Below, in pieces: positions 24,135 through 33,493 of a stretch of DNA of 64,000 nt. The DNA comes from Chloroflexota bacterium (GTDB lineage Bacteria > Chloroflexota > Anaerolineae > Anaerolineales > Villigracilaceae): NCBI GenBank assembly GCA_023459215.1, contig JAEWVF010000039.1, positions 1 through 64,000 of the forward strand, read 5' to 3'. A program made the position numbers and the translations under genes. The notes under the pieces were generated by a model. It made no database searches. It worked only from the letters and a program-made list of their open reading frames with translations, and was not told the origin of the DNA. Each line of letters begins with the position of its first letter. Position 1 is the stretch's first letter.

Positions 24135-25208
24135 ATGCCGCCTGCTGAAAGCCGCGTGCTTCAATCGGCCCGTCCCGTTTTGGAAGTCAATGGCCAGGAA
24201 GAAGCCCAACTCACCGAGATGCTGCTCGAAATGCTCATTGTCGAAAATGTGCAGGGTCTTTATCGCTGCGAGTTGAAGCTTTCCAACTGGGGCGCGCTTG
24301 GCGAAACGACCGGGTTTCAGCACCTTGACCGCAGCAAAATCGATTTTGGCCATGCCTTGAAAGTGAAGCCGCAGGGCGACGATACGGTCGTTTTCAATGG
24401 GCGGGTGATGGCCTTCGAGGCCGATTATCCGCAAGGCGAAAGCCCGGCAATCACCTTGCTGGCCGAAGACCGTTTGCAGGATTTGCGTATGACCCGCCGC
24501 ACGCGCAGTTTCGAAGACACCACCGACGCCGACTTGTTCAGCCAGGTTGCGCGCGACCATAGCCTGCGCGATGACATCCAATTGGACGGCCCGACCCATC
24601 GCGTTCTGGCCCAGGTCAATCAGAGCGATTTGGCTTTCCTGCGCGAACGGGCGCGCCTATTGGAAGTCGAATTGTGGATTGAAGACGATACCCTGCATGC
24701 CTGTCCGCGTTCGGCGCGCGGCGCAGAGACCGTGCGCTTAAGCTATGGCGGCAGTTTGCACAGTTTCACCGTCCAGGCGGACCTGGCGGCGCAGCGCACC
24801 TCGGTCAAGGTGCATGGCTGGGATGTGAGCGCCAAACAGACTGTTTCACATGCCGCTGACAAATCATCCATCAGCAGTGAATTGAGCGGCAACAAAAGCG
24901 GCGCAGATATTTTGGAAGAAAAGCTCGGCGCGCGGATCGAAGCGCTGGTGCATACCGTGCCGTTCAGCCAGGAGGAGGCCCGCAGCTATGCGGAAGGGTA
25001 TTTCCGCACCATGGCGCGCCGTTTCGTAACCGGTTCCGGCGCAACGGATTTTGACCCCAGGCTGCGTGTAGGAAATCTGGTTGAACTCGAGGCGCTGGGG
25101 CCGATGTTTAGCGGCAGCTATTACATTTGTGAAGTGCGGCATGTTTTTAGCCAGGCAAGCGGGTTCCGTACTCATTTTTCGGTCGAACGTTCTTTTATTT
25201 CCGATTGA
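24135..25208 (+). CDS. Baseplate hub protein (phage late control D/gp27-like, Afp8 N-terminal half)
   Basis: A 357-residue gpD-type hub protein: DFGHALKVKPQGDDTVVFNGRVMAFEADYP, RRTRSFEDTTDADLFSQVARDH, an LAFLRERARLLEVELWIEDDTLHACP segment and a C-terminal LRVGNLVELEALGPMFSGSYYICEVRHVF. It would form the trimeric hub that the spike plugs into. In Afp/PVC hub and spike are one polypeptide (Afp8); here the spike is a separate gene starting 6 bases downstream. Confidence 0.9.
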   Translation: MPPAESRVLQSARPVLEVNGQEEAQLTEMLLEMLIVENVQGLYRCELKLSNWGALGETTGFQHLDRSKIDFGHALKVKPQGDDTVVFNGRVMAFEADYPQGESPAITLLAEDRLQDLRMTRRTRSFEDTTDADLFSQVARDHSLRDDIQLDGPTHRVLAQVNQSDLAFLRERARLLEVELWIEDDTLHACPRSARGAETVRLSYGGSLHSFTVQADLAAQRTSVKVHGWDVSAKQTVSHAADKSSISSELSGNKSGADILEEKLGARIEALVHTVPFSQEEARSYAEGYFRTMARRFVTGSGATDFDPRLRVGNLVELEALGPMFSGSYYICEVRHVFSQASGFRTHFSVERSFISD

Positions 25209-25214
25209 GGCCTG

Positions 25215-25937
25215 ATGTTTTTTGAGCAAAACCTTCTCGAACAAATTGCCGATTCCCGCCAGGCGAGCGGTTTGGGCGGACGTTGGTACGGTGTCTTTGT
25301 GGCGGTTGTGACCGACATCAGCGACCCGGACGGCCAGGGGCGCGTCAAGATTAAGCTGCCCTGGGCGCCGGATGGGACCGGGGAAGGCTATTCCGTTTGG
25401 GCGCGCCTGGCAACCCTGATGGGCGGCAATAATCGCGGGAGCTGGTTCATCCCGGATGTGGAGGACGAGGTGCTGGTGGCTTTCGAGGCCGGCGACCCGC
25501 GCCGTCCGTATGTGGTCGGCGGCCTGTGGAACGGCAGCGATTCTCCCCCGGAAAGTATGGATGGGGCCGGCAGGAACTACAAAAAAGTCCTGCGCTCGCG
25601 TAACGGCGTCAAGGTGACCCTTGACGACCAGGACGGTCAGGAAAATTTCATGGTCGAAACCCCTGGCGGGCAGAAAATCTCGCTGAAGGACGGCCCGGCA
25701 GAGATCAAGATCGAGGACAGTAACGGTAACTATATCGAGATGAAGATGTCCGGCATCACCATCAACGCCGCCATGAAGGTGACGATTACCGCCGGTACCA
25801 GCCTCGAAATCAATGCGCCGCAGGTCGCCGTCAATGCGGGTATGTCGCGCTTCAGTGGTACGGTACAAACCCCGACCATCATCGCAACGAGCGTGGTCGG
25901 AACTACCTACACCCCCGGCGCCGGGAATATTTGGTGA
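25215..25937 (+). CDS. Baseplate spike protein (gpV/gp5-like, Afp8 C-terminal half)
   Basis: A 240-residue protein. An OB-fold gpV domain comes first (about 20-115: YGVFVAVVTDISDPDGQGRVKIKLPW, GSWFIPDVEDEVLVAFEAGDPRRPYVVGGLWN). A repetitive beta-helix-like spike follows (VETPGGQKISLKDGPAEIKIED, MSGITINAAMKVTITAGTSLEINAP). It is the trimeric needle that pierces the target. No PAAR tip domain is fused and no separate PAAR (Afp10) gene is recognisable in the cluster. Confidence 0.92.
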   Translation: MFFEQNLLEQIADSRQASGLGGRWYGVFVAVVTDISDPDGQGRVKIKLPWAPDGTGEGYSVWARLATLMGGNNRGSWFIPDVEDEVLVAFEAGDPRRPYVVGGLWNGSDSPPESMDGAGRNYKKVLRSRNGVKVTLDDQDGQENFMVETPGGQKISLKDGPAEIKIEDSNGNYIEMKMSGITINAAMKVTITAGTSLEINAPQVAVNAGMSRFSGTVQTPTIIATSVVGTTYTPGAGNIW

Positions 25938-25941
25938 TTTT

Positions 25942-27912
25942 ATGAGCGAAATTTTGTGGACAAGCGCCCCTCCCACCTGGCAGGATGCCAACGGTTCGTT
26001 TGGCAAACCGACCTTGCTGCGTTTTGACAACGACAACTATATGGATGATTTCATGGCGATGCTGGCCAACCAGCCTGAACGTTTGCCGGAATATAAAGCC
26101 CGGCCTGAAACCTGGCAGCGCCCGCTGAACAACCCAACGCCGGTTAAGTCCCTGCCTGCGCCTTTGCGGGCACTGCAACTACGCCGCGCAGGTGTTTTCG
26201 GCGCGCTGGCGGCCAACGCCCTGGGCGCAGCGGATGTTGACACTCAGGAAGAGAACCTGCCGCTGAAACTCTACCAACCCTCTCATATGCGCTATTACAT
26301 GGTCACGGCCAGCCTGGTTTGCCGCCAGGTGGGCATGCCGGACCGGGCCGTCAGCACTGGCGCTCAGGAAAAAGCCAGCTTTGTTGTCCGGCGGTTGCTG
26401 CTCAAGGATCCGGCGGCTTTTCCGCCCGGAGTTCTGCCGCCCTCCCCGGCCAGTTCGCCTGAAAAATATGATGAATATGCCTTTGTCGACGGTTCCTGGC
26501 AAAAGGCGAACGGGGTGCGCCTGCTTGCGCCCGGCGAAGAGCTGCATCCTTTCTTTGCGATGAACTATCTCCAGCAGGATGGCTACCGCCGGCGTCTGTT
26601 CGGCGGGCTGGTTCCGACCGGCAAACGGGACGCCTACCTGGGCGCGACCGCGAAAAACGTCCAGGCGGCGGCCCTGCCAATTGCCGAAGAGGCCGGTTCC
26701 GGGTCGCTCGATCCGCGGGTGGATATGCAGGCCCGGCGGGTGTTCTTCGGCCCGTGGCAGCAGTTGATTGAAACATCCAATGACTTAATCACTCGCTTGA
26801 TTGAAGATTTGAAAGCGGATAATTACTCAGCCCAGCGTCAGGAGCTGACCCAGGCCCGCCTGCGTTTGCAGGAGGCATCCTGGTACCTGCTGCTCGATTT
26901 CGCCGATTTCCTGGCGGAACACCTGCCGAACGTGCTCAAGAGTTTGGAAGGCACGCCTGTTTCCCTGAATACAAAGGAATCAGCCTTCCTGACGGCTTTG
27001 AATACCACCAAACTGTTTAAATCTGGCTCCATCGATATTGCCGAACGCCTGGAAGAGCAGTTTGGCCCCACGCCGCTGGCTTCGTTGGGCGCGGCCCTGG
27101 GCAAGATTCGCGCTTTTCGCCAGAAACTGGAAACTGCCGAATCTGCCTACGATGGCGGCGGACGCGGTGTGAGCTGGCCGGACTTCATCTTCCCCCTGGT
27201 GGATGTATCCAGTTCCAACCTGCAGAGCGGAGCGCCACAGCCTTTCCTGTCCACTGCCCGCCGCGCGCCGTTTACTTCGGGGATGGACGCGTCCCTGGCG
27301 GAGCTTGACAGCCTGCGCCAAGTGCTGTTGGCTGCCATTCCCGTCAGCCAGGCCCCGCTGCGTTTGCCGCCGGTTCCGCTGGCGGCCCAGGCCCCGGCCA
27401 GGATCGATGAGATGGGTTGGTTTGTCATCCGCTGTGTGTTCGAGCGCCCGAACTGTGTGCCAACCCCCGAACCGTTGTTGAGCGAGGCCAGCGAGCCGTT
27501 CCAGATTGCCGGGTTCTTCGACCCGGATGCTCCGGCGCGCCCCATCCGCATTCCGCTGCCGTTGGATACCAGCCCGGCCGGTTTGCGCAAATTTGATAAG
27601 AACTCGGCTTTCATGGTTTCAGACATGCTCTGTGGACAGGTGAAACGCGCCCGCGGGCTTGGGCTGGGCGACCTGGTGCGGTCGGTGCTGCCTTTCCCCC
27701 TGCACAAGGATTTGGATGTTGCCAACGAACCCTGCAAGGATGGCGAACTGTCCTTTGGCATGATTTGCTCGCTCAGCATCCCGATTATCACCATTTGCGC
27801 GTTCCTGCTGCTGATGATTATTGTCAGCCTGCTCGACTTCATCTTCCGCTGGCTGCCGTTTTTCGTGTTGTGTTTCCCGATCCCTAAATTCTCAGCCAAG
27901 GAGAGCGCATGA
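25942..27912 (+). CDS. Large eCIS baseplate-region protein with C-terminal hydrophobic segment
   Basis: A 656-residue protein without a recognised family. Most is soluble-looking, with YQPSHMRYYMVTASLVCRQVGMPDR (about 112-136) and helical stretches near 280-420. Close to the end, about residues 610-645, is one long very hydrophobic stretch (ICSLSIPIITICAFLLLMII then VSLLDFIFRWLPFFVLCF) able to cross a membrane once or twice, then a short charged tail. ATG 25942 is favoured because the upstream part of the frame lies inside the spike gene. It overlaps the gp25 gene by ATGA, so it is part of the core operon. It may anchor the machine to the cell membrane; this is inference. Confidence 0.65.
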   Translation: MSEILWTSAPPTWQDANGSFGKPTLLRFDNDNYMDDFMAMLANQPERLPEYKARPETWQRPLNNPTPVKSLPAPLRALQLRRAGVFGALAANALGAADVDTQEENLPLKLYQPSHMRYYMVTASLVCRQVGMPDRAVSTGAQEKASFVVRRLLLKDPAAFPPGVLPPSPASSPEKYDEYAFVDGSWQKANGVRLLAPGEELHPFFAMNYLQQDGYRRRLFGGLVPTGKRDAYLGATAKNVQAAALPIAEEAGSGSLDPRVDMQARRVFFGPWQQLIETSNDLITRLIEDLKADNYSAQRQELTQARLRLQEASWYLLLDFADFLAEHLPNVLKSLEGTPVSLNTKESAFLTALNTTKLFKSGSIDIAERLEEQFGPTPLASLGAALGKIRAFRQKLETAESAYDGGGRGVSWPDFIFPLVDVSSSNLQSGAPQPFLSTARRAPFTSGMDASLAELDSLRQVLLAAIPVSQAPLRLPPVPLAAQAPARIDEMGWFVIRCVFERPNCVPTPEPLLSEASEPFQIAGFFDPDAPARPIRIPLPLDTSPAGLRKFDKNSAFMVSDMLCGQVKRARGLGLGDLVRSVLPFPLHKDLDVANEPCKDGELSFGMICSLSIPIITICAFLLLMIIVSLLDFIFRWLPFFVLCFPIPKFSAKESA

Positions 27913-28298
27913 GCAGAGCCAGCATTTTCGGGCGCGGGATCAGTTTCCCGCCGCGAGTGGGTGCGGATGGCCGCTTGGCCTGGTCGCAGGGCGAGGAGAA
28001 TATCCGCGAATCGATCCGCATCATCTTGATGACCGAGCAACAGGAGCGCATCATGTTGCCCGAGTTTGGCGGCGGCTTGAGCCGTTACCTGTTCGAGCCG
28101 AACACGGTCGCCACCCGTACCTTGATTGCGGACCGTATCAAAAAAGCGCTGGGTTTGTGGGAGCCGCGCATCGCCGTTGAAGCGGTCAAGGTTGAGCCTG
28201 ATCCGGGCGACCCGCAGGCTGCCATTGTCGCCATTCACTATAAACTGGTGGCGACCCAATCTGTTGAACGCATGGAATTGAGCATCCGGCTTGGCTGA
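27909..28298 (+). CDS. gp25-like baseplate wedge protein (Afp9/Pvc9)
   Basis: A 129-residue GPW/gp25 family protein. The diagnostic parts are SQGEENIRESIRIILMTEQQERIMLPEFGGGLSRYLFEP and the following helix, ending in a beta strand pair. gp25 starts sheath assembly on the baseplate in phage T4 and in injection systems. Its ATG overlaps the TGA of the previous gene. Confidence 0.95.
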   Translation: MSRASIFGRGISFPPRVGADGRLAWSQGEENIRESIRIILMTEQQERIMLPEFGGGLSRYLFEPNTVATRTLIADRIKKALGLWEPRIAVEAVKVEPDPGDPQAAIVAIHYKLVATQSVERMELSIRLG

Positions 28299-28329
28299 TT
28301 TTTTGCCAGAAATGATTTGAGGACGAACT

Positions 28330-30609
28330 ATGCCGATCAAAATCCCGACTTTGGACGACCGCCGGTACCAGGACTTGCTCGATGAAGCCCTGGCGCGGAT
28401 TCCCGTGCACAACCCCGAGTGGACGAATTTCAATAAAAGCGACCCGGGCGTTACGCTGGTCGAGGTGTTTTCCTTCCTGACCGAAAACCTGCTCTATCGC
28501 GCCAACCAGGTGCCGGAACGCAACCGGCGCAAGTTCCTGTCGTTGCTCGGGATGCCGCTCCAGTCGGCGGCCCCGGCCAGGGGACTGGTGACTTTTTCCA
28601 ACGAGCGCGGCCCGCTGGTCACATTTACCTTGAACGGCGGCATCGAAGTGCGCGCCGGGCAAATCCCTTTTCGCACCGGGCTGGGCCTGGATGTCCTGCC
28701 GATTGAGGCCAGGGTTTATTACAAACGCCGCCTGCCCAACCTGACCAGCAGCCAGAAGGAATATTATCGCCAGTTGTACGCCAGCTTTTTTCCCGATGAT
28801 TCTGTTAATCTGGATGCGATCCAGCTTTACGAGACGGCCGCCATGCCCGAGCCAAGCCCGGCCAGCACCGGTCTCGACCTGGGTTCGGCGGATGTGGTCG
28901 ATGGGCTGTGGCTGGCGCTGCTGGTGCGCGCCAGCGAAAAAGACCCGGACGCGCTCCAAAAAACGCGCGAGGCGATTGCCGGCAAGACTCTCAACCTGGG
29001 AGTGACTCCCTATCTTTCAGATGCTGAACGCCTGCTCAACCCGGTCGGCCAGAATGCGTCCAGCCAGGCCTCGCGTTTGGCTTTCGAAATCCCCGCGGGT
29101 GGCCTGCTCCCGGCCAGCCGCCAGCCGACCTACCGCGCCCTGCCCGCCGAAGCCAGCCAGGATGTGCTCGCTACGCCTGGCATCATCCAGGTGATGCTGC
29201 CCGAAGTTGCCGCGCTGGAGATGTGGCAGAACCTCGATCCGCTTGAATTGGGCGTTGGCGATTTCCCGCCAGCCCTGGACGATACCAACCTGAACAGCCG
29301 CCTGATTACCTGGCTGCATATCAGCGCCCCGCCTGGCGTCCCGGCGGCCATTTATTGGCTCGGCGTCAACGCTGCACCCGTTTCACAGGGCGCAACCATC
29401 ATGAACGAACGCCTGCCGCTCGCCAACGGCGAACCGGACCAAACCGCCACACTCAGCCGCACACCGGTCATCCCCGGGTCGGTCAAATTGCGGGTGAGTG
29501 CCGCGAATGGCACTGCCCTCTGGCACGAGATCGACGATTTGATCAGCGCCGGGCCGGAAGTGCCCGCCAGTGATGCATCCCTGCCGCCGGGCAGTGGCAA
29601 ACCGCCCTTTGCTCCGGCGGATGTTTTCCAACTGGATGCGGAAGCCGGTCTGCTGCGCTTTGGCAATGGCACCCACGGACGCCGGCCTCCTGCCGGAGCC
29701 GTTCTCAGCGCCGATTACACCTACTCGGTCGGCGCGGCGGGCAACCTGGGGGCCGGGGCGCTCAACAACAGCCCGGCGCTGCCCTCCGGGATCAAGGTCA
29801 GCAACCCGCTGTCGACCTGGGGAGGGGTGGATTCCGAATCGCAGGCGGAAGCCGAAAAGCAGATTACGCGCTATTTGCAGCACCGCGACCGTCTGGTGAC
29901 GGTCAACGATTTCGAGACCATCACTTTTCGCTCGCCGGGAGCCGATGTAGCCCGCGTTGAAGTCCTGCCCGCTTACCATCCGCGCCACTCAGCCCAGCCG
30001 GGCGATGCCCCTGGCATGGTTTCGCTGGTTGTGCTGCCGCGCTATGACCAGCAGCACCCCGACACGCCCGAACCGGACAAAAATTTCCTGGATGCAGTCT
30101 GCGCTTACCTTAATCCGCGCCGCCTGGTGACAACCGAGTTGTACCTGTGCGGCCCGGAATACGTTCCGATCTGGATTTCGGTCGGTTTGCAGACCATGCC
30201 CGGCTTGAGCATTGCCGAGGTGCGTGAACAGGTCAAAGCCGCTTTGTACCAGTTCCTTTCCCCGTTGCCGCCTTTTCCTGGCCTGCCGGTCACTGAAACC
30301 ATCACCAATTACGCCAGCGGAGCCAAAGGCTGGCCGCTTGGCAAGCCGGTGGTCGCGCTCGAACTGGCAGCCGTCGTCAGCCGCGTGCCGGGAGTAATGT
30401 CGGTCAAAAATGTGCTCTTGTTCAAAGGCAGCAGCCCCTCGGCGTTGTTGTCGGTGCCGATCACCGGCATCCAATTGCCGCGCATCGCCGGGATGGCAAT
30501 CAGCCTGGGCGACCCGCTTTCGGCGACCCAGTTGGGATTGAGCGACAGCGTCCCGCCGGTCGGCCCGAAACCGCTGCCGATTCCGATTATCCCCGAGGAG
30601 TGCAAATAA
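28330..30609 (+). CDS. Baseplate J-like wedge protein (Afp11/Pvc11-like)
   Basis: A 759-residue baseplate protein. It opens with IPTLDDRRYQDLLDEALARIPVHNPEWTN, continues with DPGVTLVEVFSFLTENLLYRANQVPERNR, and carries the gpJ signature HRDRLVTVNDFETITFRSPGADVARVEVLP at about residues 518-548. These are characteristic of large baseplate J-like proteins of contractile injection systems, which form the wedge triplex with the gpI-like protein. Its TAA is immediately followed by the GTG of the next gene. Confidence 0.93.
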   Translation: MPIKIPTLDDRRYQDLLDEALARIPVHNPEWTNFNKSDPGVTLVEVFSFLTENLLYRANQVPERNRRKFLSLLGMPLQSAAPARGLVTFSNERGPLVTFTLNGGIEVRAGQIPFRTGLGLDVLPIEARVYYKRRLPNLTSSQKEYYRQLYASFFPDDSVNLDAIQLYETAAMPEPSPASTGLDLGSADVVDGLWLALLVRASEKDPDALQKTREAIAGKTLNLGVTPYLSDAERLLNPVGQNASSQASRLAFEIPAGGLLPASRQPTYRALPAEASQDVLATPGIIQVMLPEVAALEMWQNLDPLELGVGDFPPALDDTNLNSRLITWLHISAPPGVPAAIYWLGVNAAPVSQGATIMNERLPLANGEPDQTATLSRTPVIPGSVKLRVSAANGTALWHEIDDLISAGPEVPASDASLPPGSGKPPFAPADVFQLDAEAGLLRFGNGTHGRRPPAGAVLSADYTYSVGAAGNLGAGALNNSPALPSGIKVSNPLSTWGGVDSESQAEAEKQITRYLQHRDRLVTVNDFETITFRSPGADVARVEVLPAYHPRHSAQPGDAPGMVSLVVLPRYDQQHPDTPEPDKNFLDAVCAYLNPRRLVTTELYLCGPEYVPIWISVGLQTMPGLSIAEVREQVKAALYQFLSPLPPFPGLPVTETITNYASGAKGWPLGKPVVALELAAVVSRVPGVMSVKNVLLFKGSSPSALLSVPITGIQLPRIAGMAISLGDPLSATQLGLSDSVPPVGPKPLPIPIIPEECK

Positions 30610-33456
30610 GTGGACGCCAACGGCACCCGCTACCACCTTTTGCTGGGCCACCCCGACTGGTCTGCCTGCCTCGACCCGCAGGGCAAACCCCTGGCCGATT
30701 CATGGCAGGATGAAGCCGAGAATGAGACCGGCCTGGCCTGGGACAGTGAACACGCGCACCTGATTCTTGAGCCGCTGCTGTTCCATTATGTGGCCTCGCC
30801 TGCGGATGTTGCGCTTACTCCCGCAGACCGGCGCGGCACCGCTCGCGACCGCCTGGGCAACTGGTATTGGATCGATGCAACCCGCAAACTCATCCGTACC
30901 CTGCCGGCCGGGTCGCGCAAAGCGCTGGATTATTACCCGCTTGCGGAGCCGTTCGTTTGCCCGCCTGCTGTCGAAGGTGTCTTTACCCCGCTCGAAACCG
31001 ATCCCGCTCCAGACAGTTTAACCTTCAGCGGTTTGGCTATCACTGAGGGCCAGTACCTGGTTGTCGGTGTGCTGGCTCCCAAAGGCCTGCTGGTGATCGA
31101 TCTGCTTGGCGGCGGGCCACCTACCCAGTTGGTCTGGCCCCAGGATGTGGATTTTGTCCCGTTTGATATGGCCCCGATGCCCGGCGGCGGCCTGTGGATT
31201 CTCGACCGTCAGCATCGCCGGTTTTGGGCGCTGGATCGTTTCTTTAGCGTGATTGCCCAGGACCAGCAACTCCAGCCGCCGGATGCGCCGGTCGCTGAAA
31301 CCTTCCAGCCTGAGAGCGGCGCAACCCGTATGACGCCAGCCCAAGGCTTTCCGCAGGGCATCAAACTGGCCGATGCAACCCCGTTGGATGTTGAAGACCC
31401 GCTTGCCATCGAGGGTTTGCCCGATTGCACCGTGCTGATTCTGGATCGCCGTCCGAGCGAGGATTTCTCGCAAGTTTCACGTTTTCGCCTTGGACAACGT
31501 CTGGGCGACCCGGTTTCGCTCGAGATTTTGGCCGACAAAATGGAAGAATCGAGCGCGGAGGGTTTTACCCTGACCGCTCACGATTTCGCCTTCCTGCCCG
31601 AACACGAGGAGAATGGGGAACTGATTCCCGATCGGCTGTACATCGTTTCAGCCGGCGGCAACCAGGCTTTTGCCTTCCACATCGAAGCGGATGATACCTT
31701 GCTCGACCTCGACCCGCTGCCTGAAATTTACCTGCCGATGCGTCTGTTCAGCGGCAAGGCCCTGGTCGCGGCTGATGGCAAGGTTTATTACGATATGGGT
31801 GAACGCTGGCTGGCGCTTGTTCAGCAGTTCCGCCCACGTTATCGCAGCGAAGGCACTTTCTTCAAAACCTTCGCTGGCCGCCAGCCCAACACGGTCTGGC
31901 ATCGCCTGATGCTGGATGCCTGCCTGCCGCCCGATACCAGCGTGGATGTCTGGAGCCGGGCCGCCGATTCGTCCGACGACCTGACCTCCCAACCCTGGCA
32001 GCGCGAACGCCTGTACCTGCGCAACGACGGATCGGAACTGCCCTTTGCCGGGAATCCCTTCCGCCAGCCGCACCGCCCGCTGCTGCCTGCTCCGCAAGCC
32101 CCGCTCGGCAGCGGTACCTGGGAATTGCTCTTCCAGCGCGCCAGCGGACAGTACCTTGAACTGCGCGTGACCCTGCGCGGCAATGGGCAGCGCACCCCGC
32201 GCCTGCGCGCCATGCGCGTTTATTATCCCCGTTTTTCTTATCTCGAACATTACCTGCCTGCCGCCTACCGCCAGGATACCGAATCGGCCTCCTTCCTTGA
32301 GCGTTATCTTGCCAACCCGGAAGGATTCTTTACCAGCATCGAAGACCGGATCGCCGCTGTGCGCCAGCTTTTCGATGTTTCCAGCGCCCCGCCCGAAGCC
32401 CTGGATTGGCTGGCGGGCTGGTTTGGGGCCGCCCTCGATCCATCCTGGGACGATTACCGCCGCCGCCTGTTCATCCGCTATGCCATGTTGTTCTTCCAAT
32501 ATCGCGGCACGCCGCGCGGCATCCGCATGGCCCTGCGCCTGGCGCTGGATGAATGCCCCGGTGAACATATTTTCACCGACCTGAACTGCTTTGGCAGCGA
32601 AGCGCCTGGCAGCCTGCGGATTATCGAAGCCTTCCGGGCGCGCACGTTTCCGGGGGTGCTCTATGGCGATCCGGGCGACCTGCAGCGTGATGCGCTCGCG
32701 CTCGAAACTGCGCTCTGGCATCCCGAAGATGGCCGCGCAGCCTTGAATGAACGCTACCGGCAGTTTAGCAGCCAGACGGGCGGTTATCCCATTCAGGCCC
32801 CGGCTGGCGCGGCAGCCGAATCCTGGAAACAGTTCTCGCTGGCGAACCTGGGCTTTGCCCCCGCCGCCCGGACTGCTGATTGGCCGCTCTGGCAGGCATT
32901 CCTGCTGCGCACTTACGGCACATTGACGGCCTATAACGCCGCGTACAGCCTGGACCAGGATGAGGCCCTCGACAGCTTCGATAATGCTGAGATGCCTCAA
33001 TCCCTGCCCGCCGATGGCGCGCCGCTCAAAGACTGGTATCGCTTCGAAACGACATTCATGCCGATGGCGCGCAACGCCCATCACTTTTCGGTGCTGCTGC
33101 CGATGCCCGGCAACATCAGTCCCGATTCTGAACTGTATCAGTCGCGCCTGGCGTTGGCCCGCAAGATTGTCGAATTGGAAAAACCCGCTCACACCACCTA
33201 TGACCTGCGCTTTTTCTGGGCGCTGTTTCGCATTGGCGAAGCGCGCCTGGGATTGGATACCCAGCTTGATTATGGCAGCCGCTCGCCCAACTTCCTGCTG
33301 CCGTTCATCGTTGGCCAGAACTTCCTGGCCGAAGGCACACTGGGCGATTCCGGCCCGCCTCTGCCGCCTGACCGGCTCAAACCTGGGGCAGGTTGCCCCC
33401 TGTCTGCCCGCCCTGTGCTTCGCAACGTCACCACTTCCGGCCCCTGCGGGTGCTGA
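30610..33456 (+). CDS. gpI-like baseplate protein with N-terminal propeller-like region (Afp12-like)
   Basis: A 948-residue protein starting with GTG directly after the gpJ stop. Residues about 60-420 hold repeated beta units of NHL/propeller character (GGGLWILDRQHRRFWALDRF, PDRLYIVSAGGNQAFAFHIE). From about 540 comes the phage tail protein I-like domain (the TIGR02242 type): FSYLEHYLPAAYRQDTESASFLERYLAN and YRRRLFIRYAMLFFQYRGTPRGIRMALRLALDEC. The C-terminal part is helical. It should pair with gpJ in the baseplate wedge; the propeller may carry fibres or bind a ligand. It ends 37 bases before the first fibre gene. Confidence 0.85.
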   Translation: MDANGTRYHLLLGHPDWSACLDPQGKPLADSWQDEAENETGLAWDSEHAHLILEPLLFHYVASPADVALTPADRRGTARDRLGNWYWIDATRKLIRTLPAGSRKALDYYPLAEPFVCPPAVEGVFTPLETDPAPDSLTFSGLAITEGQYLVVGVLAPKGLLVIDLLGGGPPTQLVWPQDVDFVPFDMAPMPGGGLWILDRQHRRFWALDRFFSVIAQDQQLQPPDAPVAETFQPESGATRMTPAQGFPQGIKLADATPLDVEDPLAIEGLPDCTVLILDRRPSEDFSQVSRFRLGQRLGDPVSLEILADKMEESSAEGFTLTAHDFAFLPEHEENGELIPDRLYIVSAGGNQAFAFHIEADDTLLDLDPLPEIYLPMRLFSGKALVAADGKVYYDMGERWLALVQQFRPRYRSEGTFFKTFAGRQPNTVWHRLMLDACLPPDTSVDVWSRAADSSDDLTSQPWQRERLYLRNDGSELPFAGNPFRQPHRPLLPAPQAPLGSGTWELLFQRASGQYLELRVTLRGNGQRTPRLRAMRVYYPRFSYLEHYLPAAYRQDTESASFLERYLANPEGFFTSIEDRIAAVRQLFDVSSAPPEALDWLAGWFGAALDPSWDDYRRRLFIRYAMLFFQYRGTPRGIRMALRLALDECPGEHIFTDLNCFGSEAPGSLRIIEAFRARTFPGVLYGDPGDLQRDALALETALWHPEDGRAALNERYRQFSSQTGGYPIQAPAGAAAESWKQFSLANLGFAPAARTADWPLWQAFLLRTYGTLTAYNAAYSLDQDEALDSFDNAEMPQSLPADGAPLKDWYRFETTFMPMARNAHHFSVLLPMPGNISPDSELYQSRLALARKIVELEKPAHTTYDLRFFWALFRIGEARLGLDTQLDYGSRSPNFLLPFIVGQNFLAEGTLGDSGPPLPPDRLKPGAGCPLSARPVLRNVTTSGPCGC

Positions 33457-33493
33457 GTGAAGCCCGCAAGTCCCGACTTAAAGGAGAGATACT

